Part shown: positions 1 through 6,950 of the stretch, piece after piece
Position numbering within the stretch: the first letter of the stretch is position 1
How the letters are laid out: each line of letters starts with the position of its first letter
Assembly: GCF_015529805.1 (NCBI RefSeq)
Contig: NZ_CP064654.1
Location: 1,240,001-1,304,000 of the forward strand
Source: Qipengyuania soli
GTDB lineage: Bacteria; Pseudomonadota; Alphaproteobacteria; Sphingomonadales; Sphingomonadaceae
Direction of reading: 5' to 3'
DNA: 64,000 nt
The notes under the pieces: generated by a model
Told to the model about the DNA's origin: nothing
The model's database searches: none
The model's input: the letters and a program-made list of their open reading frames with translations, nothing else
Position numbers and translations under genes: made by a program

Positions 1-813
1 CTCGGCCAGGTCGCGGGCCGCACGCTGGGCGTCCCGGTCGTCAGCTGGCAGCACAATGCGTTCCTCAAGCCGTGGAACGAACGCCTCCTTCGCTGGCGGG
101 CGAAGTCGGCCGACATCTGGGTTGCCGATAGCGCGCAGGTGGCTGCCCTGACCACGGAGCGCCTCGGCATTCCTGCGGCGAACCTCGTAACCTGGCCGAT
201 CTTCGCTGCCGAACCCGATGCACCGCAGTCTAGGCCCTGGCAGAAGGGCGAGACTGTGAGGATCGGCAGCCTCGGTCGCCTGCACCCCAACAAGGGCTAC
301 GACATCCTCATCGAGGCCCTCGCGCTGATGCATTCGCGGGCCGATGCGCCGACGACGCCCTACAGGATCGAAATTGCCGGCACCGGCGCTGACGAGGCGG
401 ACCTGCGTGCGCAGGCGAAGGCGCGCGGCATCGACACCATCGACTTCATCGGCTTTGCCAGCGACCCCGCCGAATACCTCGCCGGCCTACACCTCTACCT
501 CCAGCCGTCGCGCCGTGAAGGGTTCTGCATCGCCGCGCACGAGGCAATGCAGGCGGGCCTACCGGTGATCGTGTCGCGTACGGGAGAGATGCCATTCACC
601 GTCGACACGCCAGCCATCGGTCGGGTGGTCGAGGTGGGCGATGCGCAATCGCTGGCCGCTGCACTCGCGGAGCTGCTCGCCGAACCGGAAAAGCTTGCCG
701 CACTGGGCCAGGCTGCTCGGGCACGGGTCCTCGAAAAGTTCTCGCAGGACCGCTTCGATGCCGTGGGGGCAGAAATCGTGGGCCGGCTCGAAAAACTGCT
801 CAATCCGCGCTGA
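1..813 (+). CDS. Glycosyltransferase family 4, 5' end cut by window edge
   Basis: Reading frame 1 is open from the first base, so the gene starts left of the window and about 270 C-terminal residues are visible. The hinge region (VRIGSLGRLHPNKGYD) and the donor-binding stretch SRREGFCIAAHEAMQAGLPV, with the two glutamates of the EX7E motif, are typical of GT-B retaining glycosyltransferases of family GT4. It probably transfers a sugar from a nucleotide donor to a lipid or polysaccharide acceptor at the cytoplasmic face; the substrate cannot be read. An ATG at 139 is internal, because the upstream residues (VVSWQHNAFLKPW) are good family sequence. Its 3' end overlaps the convergent HAD gene by 14 bases. 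Confidence 0.85.
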   Translation, partial: LGQVAGRTLGVPVVSWQHNAFLKPWNERLLRWRAKSADIWVADSAQVAALTTERLGIPAANLVTWPIFAAEPDAPQSRPWQKGETVRIGSLGRLHPNKGYDILIEALALMHSRADAPTTPYRIEIAGTGADEADLRAQAKARGIDTIDFIGFASDPAEYLAGLHLYLQPSRREGFCIAAHEAMQAGLPVIVSRTGEMPFTVDTPAIGRVVEVGDAQSLAAALAELLAEPEKLAALGQAARARVLEKFSQDRFDAVGAEIVGRLEKLLNPR

Positions 814-1447
814 TCACCCGCCAGCCGCGCGCTTTTGCCCTGGTTCGCTTGCCCGCGCTCATACTCACGAATATCGCCTCGTCGGCCAGTTCCAGGAGCG
901 GCGCATCGGCGAAGCTGTCGCTTACGAAGCGCAGCTCCGACTCTTCCAATGAGAGGCCCTGTTCTGCCGCCCATGCGCGCACGCGGGCGAGCTTGGTCTC
1001 GGCATAGCAATTGCCGCCAGGGATCGTGTGCCCGTCCCAGCGCGTCCCGATCAGTGTCTCGATCCCGAGGTGGTCGGCAAATGCGCGGGCGTAGAATTCG
1101 AACGCAGCGGTCGCGACAAGGATTTGGGCACCCTTAGCACGATCCTCTTCAAGAAATGCCAGGGTCGCAGGCATGAAGCCTCCGTTGCGGGCACGATGCG
1201 CAGCAAATTCACGACCTGCCTCCTGCAGCGTCGCGACCGGTGCATTGCCCAGCATAAGCCGCATCCCGCGGGTCTTGAGCATTGTGCGGTCGTATAGCCC
1301 GATGCGATAACCGATCATCATCGCCACCCAGACCGGCAGAAGCGCCAGCCTCCACGGGGCAATCCGGCGCGCCGCAAAGACGAGGAAGGGCGTAAAGGTC
1401 GCCCGTCGCGTCAGCGTGTTGTCGAGGTCGTAGATGGCGATCCGCAT
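800..1447 (-). CDS. HAD-IB family phosphatase (phosphoserine phosphatase-like)
   Basis: A 215-residue protein that opens with the HAD nucleophile motif DLDNT near residue 7. It has the phosphate-contacting Thr in VATAA, a lysine in the AETK stretch, and a C-terminal acidic motif FVSDSFADAPLL, the order of a HAD subfamily IB (SerB-like) phosphatase. Residues about 20-60 are hydrophobic and basic (APWRLALLPVWVAMMIG), suggesting membrane association of the cap, common in the HAD-IB proteins of proteobacteria. It should be an Mg-dependent phosphomonoesterase; the substrate is unknown. It lies 36 bases downstream of the SDR gene on the same strand and is probably co-transcribed with it. Confidence 0.8.
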   Translation of the reverse strand: MRIAIYDLDNTLTRRATFTPFLVFAARRIAPWRLALLPVWVAMMIGYRIGLYDRTMLKTRGMRLMLGNAPVATLQEAGREFAAHRARNGGFMPATLAFLEEDRAKGAQILVATAAFEFYARAFADHLGIETLIGTRWDGHTIPGGNCYAETKLARVRAWAAEQGLSLEESELRFVSDSFADAPLLELADEAIFVSMSAGKRTRAKARGWRVISAD

Positions 1448-1483
1448 GTGGCGCGAGTGCCAGCGCAGCAGGACGCAATCAAG

Positions 1484-2212
1484 TCAGGGGGCGATTTCCT
1501 CACCCTTCCAGTCGAAGACCTTGCCGCTGTCGGCCGGCGTCAAGGCGTCAATCACGCCGAGAAGGTTTCGTGCCGCATCTTCGGGCTTCCTCAGTTGCCC
1601 CTCGGGCAAACCGGACTGGAACGGTGCGGAAAGCCTGGTATCGACCGTCCCGGGATGCAGGGCCGCCACGACGGAGCGCTTGTGGGTCCGCCCCATCTCG
1701 ATGGCGAAATTGCGCACCAGCATGTTGAGCGCCGCCTTGCTCGCCCGGTAGCTGTGCCAGCCGCCAAGCCGGTTGTCGGAGATCGAGCCAACCCGTGCAG
1801 ACAGCGCCACGAAGGCACAGCGTCCTTCGCGCGGGAACAGGGGCAGCATGTGCTTGGCGATGAGTGCAGGACCGATGGTGTTGATGCGGAACATCTCTTC
1901 CATGACGGCCGCGTCGATCTGGCGCAGGCTGCGTTCGGGACTACTTCCTCCGCTGAGCGTCAGGACTCCGGTGGCCGCGATGACGAGGTCAGGCGGAGTT
2001 GCCCGCAAATTTTCCGCTATCCTGGCGATACTGTCCTCGTCGGCGAGGTCGAAAACGAAGCTGCGCGCTCCTTTGAGGTCCGTGTCGCCGCTGCGACTGC
2101 CACACCATACCTCCACCCCATGCGACAGCAGCGCCTCGGCCAGTGCGCGACCTATGCCGCCTCCGGCACCGAACACCACCGAGCGGCGGAACCCCTTTCC
2201 TACATCGTCCAT
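1484..2212 (-). CDS. Short-chain dehydrogenase/reductase (C-factor-like)
   Basis: A 242-residue Rossmann-fold oxidoreductase. The glycine-rich NAD(P) motif GAGGGIG lies near residue 15, an ASN-type IAATG segment near 78, a catalytic Ser in VALSARVGS, and the Tyr-Lys pair in HSYRASKAALN. The C-terminal HPGTVDT segment is typical of the SDR subgroup around CsgA/C-factor. It probably reduces or oxidises a carbonyl/alcohol with NAD(P)(H); no substrate can be inferred. The gene is divergent from sdhB across a 210-base intergenic region and is followed by the HAD phosphatase. Confidence 0.8.
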   Translation of the reverse strand: MDDVGKGFRRSVVFGAGGGIGRALAEALLSHGVEVWCGSRSGDTDLKGARSFVFDLADEDSIARIAENLRATPPDLVIAATGVLTLSGGSSPERSLRQIDAAVMEEMFRINTIGPALIAKHMLPLFPREGRCAFVALSARVGSISDNRLGGWHSYRASKAALNMLVRNFAIEMGRTHKRSVVAALHPGTVDTRLSAPFQSGLPEGQLRKPEDAARNLLGVIDALTPADSGKVFDWKGEEIAP

Positions 2213-2422
2213 GTCGACCTAGACCCGTTAGATGACCTACCGGTTCCCCTCGAATGCGCCGAAAATCGGCCATTCAGCCCTTCGGACGGGTTTTCTTCAT
2301 GACCGTGTTCCATGTGTTCCATCCTTTAGGACAGGCATTGCGGGAAATGCGTCATACTCGGTCTTGCGCCACTCGTCCGAGGCGCTAAGTGGGTTTCGCA
2401 AAGCAACAGGACCGATAGCGTA
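2213..2422. promoter_or_regulatory. Divergent intergenic region between SDR gene and sdhB
   Basis: This 210-base gap must hold the promoters of both the SDR gene (leftward) and the sdhB operon (rightward). I could not assign convincing -35/-10 boxes. A perfect tandem 9-mer (GTGTTCCAT twice, 2305-2322) is the most ordered element and could be a regulator site. An AGGA about 11 bases before the sdhB ATG is a plausible ribosome binding site. Confidence 0.4.
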
Positions 2423-3205
2423 ATGGCGAGTTTCACCCTCCCCGCGAATTCGAAGATCACCGGCAAGACCCGCGCCCATCCGGCGCAGGGCGGCGGTCGC
2501 ATCCGCAAGTTCAAGATCTACCGTTACGATCCCGACAGTGGGGAGAACCCGCGCTACGACACCTTCGAGCTCGACCTCGACGATTGCGGACCGATGGTTC
2601 TCGACGCGCTGTTCAAGATCAAGAACGAGATCGACCCGACGCTGACCTTCCGCCGCTCGTGCCGCGAAGGCATCTGCGGGTCGTGCTCGATGAACATGAA
2701 CGGCAAGAACGGCCTCGCCTGCACCACCGCGATCGAAGACCTGAAGGGCGAGGTGCGCATCACCCCGCTGCCGAGCATGGACGTGATCAAGGACCTCGTC
2801 CCCGACTTCACGCACTTCTACGCGCAGTACGCCAGTATCCGCCCGTGGCTCCAGACGGTCTCGACCACGCCGAGCGGCAAGGAGCGTCTCCAGTCGCCCG
2901 AACAGCGCGAGAAGCTCGACGGGCTTTACGAGTGCATCCTGTGCGCCTGCTGCTCGACTTCGTGCCCGAGCTACTGGTGGAACAGCGACAAGTTCCTCGG
3001 CCCTGCGATCCTGCTGCAGGCCTATCGCTGGCTGGCCGACAGCCGTGACGAAATGACCGGCGAGCGGCTCGACCAGCTGGAAGACCCCTTCCGCCTCTAT
3101 CGCTGCCACACCATCATGAACTGCGCGAACGTCTGCCCCAAGGGCCTCAGCCCCGCCAAGGCGATCGCCGAAACCAAGAAGATGATGGCCGAACGCGCTA
3201 TCTGA
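2423..3205 (+). CDS. sdhB: Succinate dehydrogenase iron-sulfur subunit
   Basis: A 260-residue electron-transfer subunit of respiratory complex II, at the inner face of the cytoplasmic membrane, passing electrons from the FAD of SdhA to ubiquinone. All three cluster motifs are visible: the plant-type [2Fe-2S] ligands in [10 protein letters not shown] plus the later LAC, the [4Fe-4S] motif [12 protein letters not shown], and the [3Fe-4S] motif [14 protein letters not shown]. Length is normal. The usual partners sdhC, sdhD and sdhA are not upstream; the neighbour there is a divergent SDR gene. The stop and the next start share TGATG, so the thioesterase and zapE are translated from the same message. 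Confidence 0.95.
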   Translation: MASFTLPANSKITGKTRAHPAQGGGRIRKFKIYRYDPDSGENPRYDTFELDLDDCGPMVLDALFKIKNEIDPTLTFRRSCREGICGSCSMNMNGKNGLACTTAIEDLKGEVRITPLPSMDVIKDLVPDFTHFYAQYASIRPWLQTVSTTPSGKERLQSPEQREKLDGLYECILCACCSTSCPSYWWNSDKFLGPAILLQAYRWLADSRDEMTGERLDQLEDPFRLYRCHTIMNCANVCPKGLSPAKAIAETKKMMAERAI

Positions 3206-3675
3206 TGGCGCGCTTCTCGGACGAGGTTTTCGACCACGAACCCGACCCGGAGAACCCGGGTTGGAAGAACTGGAACCTCAAGGACCAGACGCTGTTCAAC
3301 GGCGCGGTGATGGGCAAGCTCATCACCCGCGTCGACGATGACGGGAAAGCGCGCCTGCGCATGTTTCCCGAACGGCGGCACGAGAACCTGCAGGGCATCA
3401 TCCACGGCGCAGTGACGCTCTCGCTGATCGACATCAGCCTGTTCACGACCATGCACACGATCGGCACCGGCAATGCCGGGCCCTCGGTCACGGTCGAGCT
3501 TTCCACCCAGTTCGTCGGTGCCGGCAAGATGGACCGCCCGCTCGACGCCGTCTGCGAAATCGTGCGTGAGACCGGCAGCATGGTATTCGTGCGTGGCACG
3601 GTCGAACAGGGTGACGAGACCGTCGCCAGCTTCTCCGGCATCGTCAAGAAGATGAAGCGCCGCATCGCGTCATGA
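3205..3675 (+). CDS. PaaI family thioesterase (hotdog fold)
   Basis: A 156-residue single-hotdog protein. The segment NLQGIIHGAVTLSLIDISL carries the HGG/A-type active-site loop and long central helix of PaaI/YbgC-like acyl-CoA thioesterases, followed by a strand rich in VTVELSTQFVG. It probably hydrolyses small or aromatic acyl-CoA esters in the cytoplasm. It starts inside the sdhB stop codon and its own stop overlaps the zapE start (ATGA), so it sits as the middle gene of a coupled three-gene operon. Its link to complex II is unknown. Confidence 0.85.
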   Translation: MARFSDEVFDHEPDPENPGWKNWNLKDQTLFNGAVMGKLITRVDDDGKARLRMFPERRHENLQGIIHGAVTLSLIDISLFTTMHTIGTGNAGPSVTVELSTQFVGAGKMDRPLDAVCEIVRETGSMVFVRGTVEQGDETVASFSGIVKKMKRRIAS

Positions 3676-4784
3676 GCGGAATGCTCGCCCGTTACGAGCG
3701 GCTGGTCGCCGCGGGCGAATTGCGCTCCGACCCGGACCAACGCCGCGCGGCGGAACGGCTCGACAAGCTGCAGAAGGACCTCGAGTCCGAGACTTCGGGC
3801 GGGCTGCTCAGCCAGCTCTTCGGCGGTCGCAATACGCGACCGCAGGGCGTCTACATGTGGGGTGGCGTCGGACGCGGAAAGTCGATGCTGATGGACCTCT
3901 TCGTCGAGACGTTGGGCATTGGCGAGAAGCGTCGCACGCATTTCCACGAATTCATGCTCGAGGTCGACCGGCTGATCCGCGAGGAGCGCAAGAAGGAAGC
4001 CGGCGATCCGATCAAGCCGGTCGCAACGCGGATTGCCGATGGCGTCCGGTGCCTCGCCTTCGACGAGATGGTGGTCACGAACACCGCCGATGCGGCGATC
4101 ATGAGCCGCCTGTTCACTGCGCTGATCCGCGACGAAGCTGTCACCGTGGTCACGACAAGCAACCGCCCTCCCCGCGACCTCTACAAGGATGGCCTCAACC
4201 GCTCGCTATTCCTGCCCTTCATCGATCTGATCGAGGCGGAGCTGGACGTGCTGACGCTCGATGGTCCGGTAGACTATCGCCTCGACCGCCTGGGCGATCT
4301 TGCAACCTGGCATTCGCCGCTGGGCGACAATGCCACCGCGCAGGTGCGCGAGGCGTTCTTCCGCCTGACGGACTACAAACCGGAGGACGCGGCGAACGTC
4401 CCTTCGGGCGAACTCGACCTGGGAGGCGGACGCACTCTCCACGTTCCCAAGAGCCTCAAGGGCGTCGGCGTGTTCAGCTTCAAGCGCTTGTGCGGCGAGA
4501 ACCGCGGTGCGGCGGACTATCTCGCTATCGCCCATGCCTTCCACACGGTGATCGTGGTCGGCATTCCGAAGATGTCGCCCGACAACCGCAACGAGGCGAT
4601 CCGCTTCACCAAGCTGATCGACGCGCTCTACGAGAACAACGTGAAGCTGTTCGCCACCGCTGCCGCCGCTCCGGAAGACCTCTACACCAGCGGTGACGGT
4701 GCTTTTGAATTCGAGCGAACTGTGAGCCGCCTCAAGGAAATGCAGAGCGCCGACTACATGGCCAAGGGCCACGGGGTCGCCTAG
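3672..4784 (+). CDS. zapE: AFG1-like ATPase, cell division protein ZapE
   Basis: A 370-residue P-loop ATPase of the AFG1/ZapE family. Walker A is GGVGRGKSMLMD near residue 63 and Walker B is CLAFDEM near residue 132, followed by the sensor segment TSNRPP. Bacterial ZapE associates with the Z ring and the mitochondrial homologue helps turn over respiratory complex subunits; the second role would fit its place directly after sdhB. Length is usual. The start overlaps the thioesterase stop by four bases, and the end overlaps the convergent LuxR-type gene by four bases. Confidence 0.9.
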   Translation: MSGMLARYERLVAAGELRSDPDQRRAAERLDKLQKDLESETSGGLLSQLFGGRNTRPQGVYMWGGVGRGKSMLMDLFVETLGIGEKRRTHFHEFMLEVDRLIREERKKEAGDPIKPVATRIADGVRCLAFDEMVVTNTADAAIMSRLFTALIRDEAVTVVTTSNRPPRDLYKDGLNRSLFLPFIDLIEAELDVLTLDGPVDYRLDRLGDLATWHSPLGDNATAQVREAFFRLTDYKPEDAANVPSGELDLGGGRTLHVPKSLKGVGVFSFKRLCGENRGAADYLAIAHAFHTVIVVGIPKMSPDNRNEAIRFTKLIDALYENNVKLFATAAAAPEDLYTSGDGAFEFERTVSRLKEMQSADYMAKGHGVA

Positions 4785-5263
4785 TCGAGCAATTCCTCGA
4801 CGAAGAGCGCGACGAAGCCTGACTGGCTCGACACTCCCGCCTTGGCATAGACCTGGCTGAGCTGCGCCCGCACCGTGCCCTCGGCAGAACCACGCATAGA
4901 GGCAATCTCGGCGATGCTGCACCCCTTCATCGCGAACATGGCGACATCGGCCTCACCCTTCGACAGGCCCCAGTCACCGAAGCGCCGCGCCACAACGTCG
5001 CCCAGCGCACCCTTCGCGAGTGCGAGGGCCTCCTCCCGGCGATGGGCATCGCGAACCATCTGCCTCAGCAATACCGCTCCGAAACCGATCGCGGCGACCA
5101 ATGCCAGGGCAAGTCCGATTTCCAGACCGCTCAGCACCGTCCCCTCGCCATCGGCATTGCGGCTCGCATCCCAGACCGTGTCGGCGAGGAAGAATGCCGC
5201 CGCCCCGAACTGTAGTGCCAGCAGCGCCGCTGCATATTTGACCCGCGATTGCTCCAAAACCAA
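4781..5263 (-). CDS. Membrane-anchored LuxR-type helix-turn-helix regulator
   Basis: A 160-residue protein with two predicted membrane helices (about residues 10-28 and 44-66), a short basic linker (RQMVRDAHRREE) and a C-terminal GerE/LuxR-type DNA-binding domain. The HTH core is ADVAMFAMKGCSIAEIAS with a recognition helix in TVRAQLSQVYAKAGV. There is no receiver or autoinducer domain, so the membrane part is the likely sensor. It is divergent from the COG4705 membrane protein gene (5378) across 114 bases and is the obvious candidate to regulate it. The function of the family is not well known. Confidence 0.8.
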   Translation of the reverse strand: MVLEQSRVKYAAALLALQFGAAAFFLADTVWDASRNADGEGTVLSGLEIGLALALVAAIGFGAVLLRQMVRDAHRREEALALAKGALGDVVARRFGDWGLSKGEADVAMFAMKGCSIAEIASMRGSAEGTVRAQLSQVYAKAGVSSQSGFVALFVEELLD

Positions 5264-5377
5264 CTCCCGCCTAGTCTCAGCGCCCGCTTAGAAAAGCGCG
5301 AATACGCATCCGCTTATGGGCGAAAATGCCGGTTCACGCATAGCTTCTTCATAACACGCAGCAGCGAAAGGCGCGTC
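5264..5377. promoter_or_regulatory. Divergent promoter region with small inverted repeat
   Basis: This 114-base gap separates the membrane-anchored LuxR-type gene from the COG4705 gene. A perfect inverted repeat CGCTT-AGAA-AAGCG spans 5285-5298 and could be an operator. A purine-rich stretch (GCGAAAGGCG, about 5363-5374) just before the ATG at 5378 serves as ribosome binding site. Promoter boxes are not clear by eye. Confidence 0.35.
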
Positions 5378-6187
5378 ATGACGAGAAGCGAACTCTTACA
5401 GGCCAGCAAGGTACCGGCGGTGACTCTGGGATTCTGGATCATCAAGATACTCGCCACCACGCTAGGCGAAACCGGAGGCGACACAGTCTCGATGAGTTGG
5501 CTTGGCGAAACGACTCCGCAAGCCGGACAAGGCGGCCTAAACGGTTACCTGGTCGGCACGGCCATCTTCGGCGCGCTGCTGATCGGCCTAGTGGGGGCAG
5601 AGATCCGGGCGAAGCGATACAACCCCTGGCTCTACTGGGCGACCATTCTCGCATCCACGACCGCGGGCACCACGCTGGCCGATTTCGCCACGCGTTCGAT
5701 CGGCATCGGCTACACCGGCGGTTCGTTGCTGCTGTTCGGTCTCGTCGTGGCGAGCCTTGTCAGCTGGAAGGCCAGCCTCGGCACGATCGACGTCAACACC
5801 GTCTCAACTCCGCGGGCGGAGATGTTCTACTGGCTGACGATCACCTTCTCGCAGACGCTCGGCACTGCACTGGGCGACTGGGCGGCGGATACTGGCGGCT
5901 TCGGCTACCTCGGCGGTGCAGCACTTTTCGGCGGATTGCTCGCTGTCCTTGCAGCGCTCTACTACTGGTCGAAGATCAGCCACGTGCTCCTGTTCTGGGC
6001 CGCCTTCATCCTGACGCGACCCCTTGGTGCGACGGTGGGCGATTTCCTCGACAAGCCGATCGCCAAGGGTGGTCTCGACCTGAGCAGGCCCGTCGCAACG
6101 GCTGTCCTGGCAGCCGCAATCGTGGTCCTGATCCTCGTCATCCCGCAGCGCGCAGGTTCACATCCGGGCACAGTTGAAAGCCTCTGA
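5378..6187 (+). CDS. COG4705 family membrane protein with four internal repeats
   Basis: A 269-residue integral membrane protein, about eight membrane helices. The start is set at the ATG at 5378 because it follows a purine-rich ribosome binding site and the protein then opens as family members do (KVPAVTLGFWIIKILATTLGE). Four related units can be seen, each with an aromatic-Trp pair, then a Thr/Gly-rich helix ending in an Asp: FWIIKILATTLGETGGD, YWATILASTTAGTTLADF, FYWLTITFSQTLGTALGDW and FWAAFILTRPLGATVGDF. The conserved polar residues inside helices suggest a channel or transporter. The function of the family is unknown. It is divergent from a membrane-bound regulator. Confidence 0.8.
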   Translation: MTRSELLQASKVPAVTLGFWIIKILATTLGETGGDTVSMSWLGETTPQAGQGGLNGYLVGTAIFGALLIGLVGAEIRAKRYNPWLYWATILASTTAGTTLADFATRSIGIGYTGGSLLLFGLVVASLVSWKASLGTIDVNTVSTPRAEMFYWLTITFSQTLGTALGDWAADTGGFGYLGGAALFGGLLAVLAALYYWSKISHVLLFWAAFILTRPLGATVGDFLDKPIAKGGLDLSRPVATAVLAAAIVVLILVIPQRAGSHPGTVESL

Positions 6188-6251
6188 AGCGACCCCACAT
6201 AAACCTCGCTTCCGGCGGACAAACTCTCCCCGCCGATGTGAGAATACCGAC

Positions 6252-6950
6252 ATGATCGACATCCGTCCCTTCGCCTCGCTCGGGCACGCAGACCACGGCT
6301 GGCTCGATGCGAGGCACCATTTCAGCTTCGCCAACTACCACGATCCGGCTCGCATGGGCTGGGGCAGCATCCGCGTGTGGAACGATGACACCATCGCCGC
6401 GCGCAGCGGTTTTCCTCCCCACCCGCACCGTGACATGGAAATCGTGACCTTCGTCCGCACCGGCGCTATCACCCACAAGGACAGCCTCGGCAACGAAGGT
6501 CGCACGGCCGCCGGCGACGTGCAGGTGATGAGCGCTGGCACCGGCATCACCCATGCCGAATACAATCTCGAGGACGAGGCCACGACGCTGTTCCAGATCT
6601 GGATCATCCCCGACCGTGCAGGCGAAGCCCCCGGCTGGGGCCAACGCGAGTTCCCCAAGGCGAGCCGCGAGGGCGGGTTCGAAATCCTCGCCAGCGGCGA
6701 TCCCGAAGGCGACGACGCCCTGTCGATCCGCACCGACGCGAAGGTCGCAGCGACCACTCTTGCCGCAGGTCAGAGCGCCGTGTGGAAGACCTCGGGCCAG
6801 CGTCACCAGTACCTCGTCGCGCCGAAAGGCCGGGTGAAGGTCAACGGCCAAGAGGCTCAGCCGCGCGACGGGATTGCCGTTACCGGCGAAACCGAGATCG
6901 TGGTCGAGGCAATCGACGATGCCGAGGTCGTGCTGGTCGACGCACGCTAG
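6252..6950 (+). CDS. Pirin family protein (YhhW-like cupin)
   Basis: A 232-residue bicupin of the pirin family, some members of which are quercetin 2,3-dioxygenases. The metal site is seen in FPPHPHRDMEIVTF and the later MSAGTGITHAEYN, which supply His and Glu ligands in the N-terminal cupin; the C-terminal cupin (KTSGQRHQYLVAPKG) closes the fold. The ATG at 6252 is chosen because it begins the typical IDIRPFASLG opening; upstream in-frame sequence is not family-like. The true substrate is unknown. The 3' end overlaps the convergent amidotransferase gene by four bases. Confidence 0.85.
   Translation: MIDIRPFASLGHADHGWLDARHHFSFANYHDPARMGWGSIRVWNDDTIAARSGFPPHPHRDMEIVTFVRTGAITHKDSLGNEGRTAAGDVQVMSAGTGITHAEYNLEDEATTLFQIWIIPDRAGEAPGWGQREFPKASREGGFEILASGDPEGDDALSIRTDAKVAATTLAAGQSAVWKTSGQRHQYLVAPKGRVKVNGQEAQPRDGIAVTGETEIVVEAIDDAEVVLVDAR

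Noticed and set aside
2308..2319. GTTC pair in the sdhB upstream region as a LexA site
   Set aside because: The two GTTC are five bases apart, so it is only part of the tandem 9-mer.
2297..3109. 270-codon minus-strand open frame opposite sdhB
   Set aside because: sdhB with three cluster motifs lies on the plus strand; the antisense frame is low-complexity.
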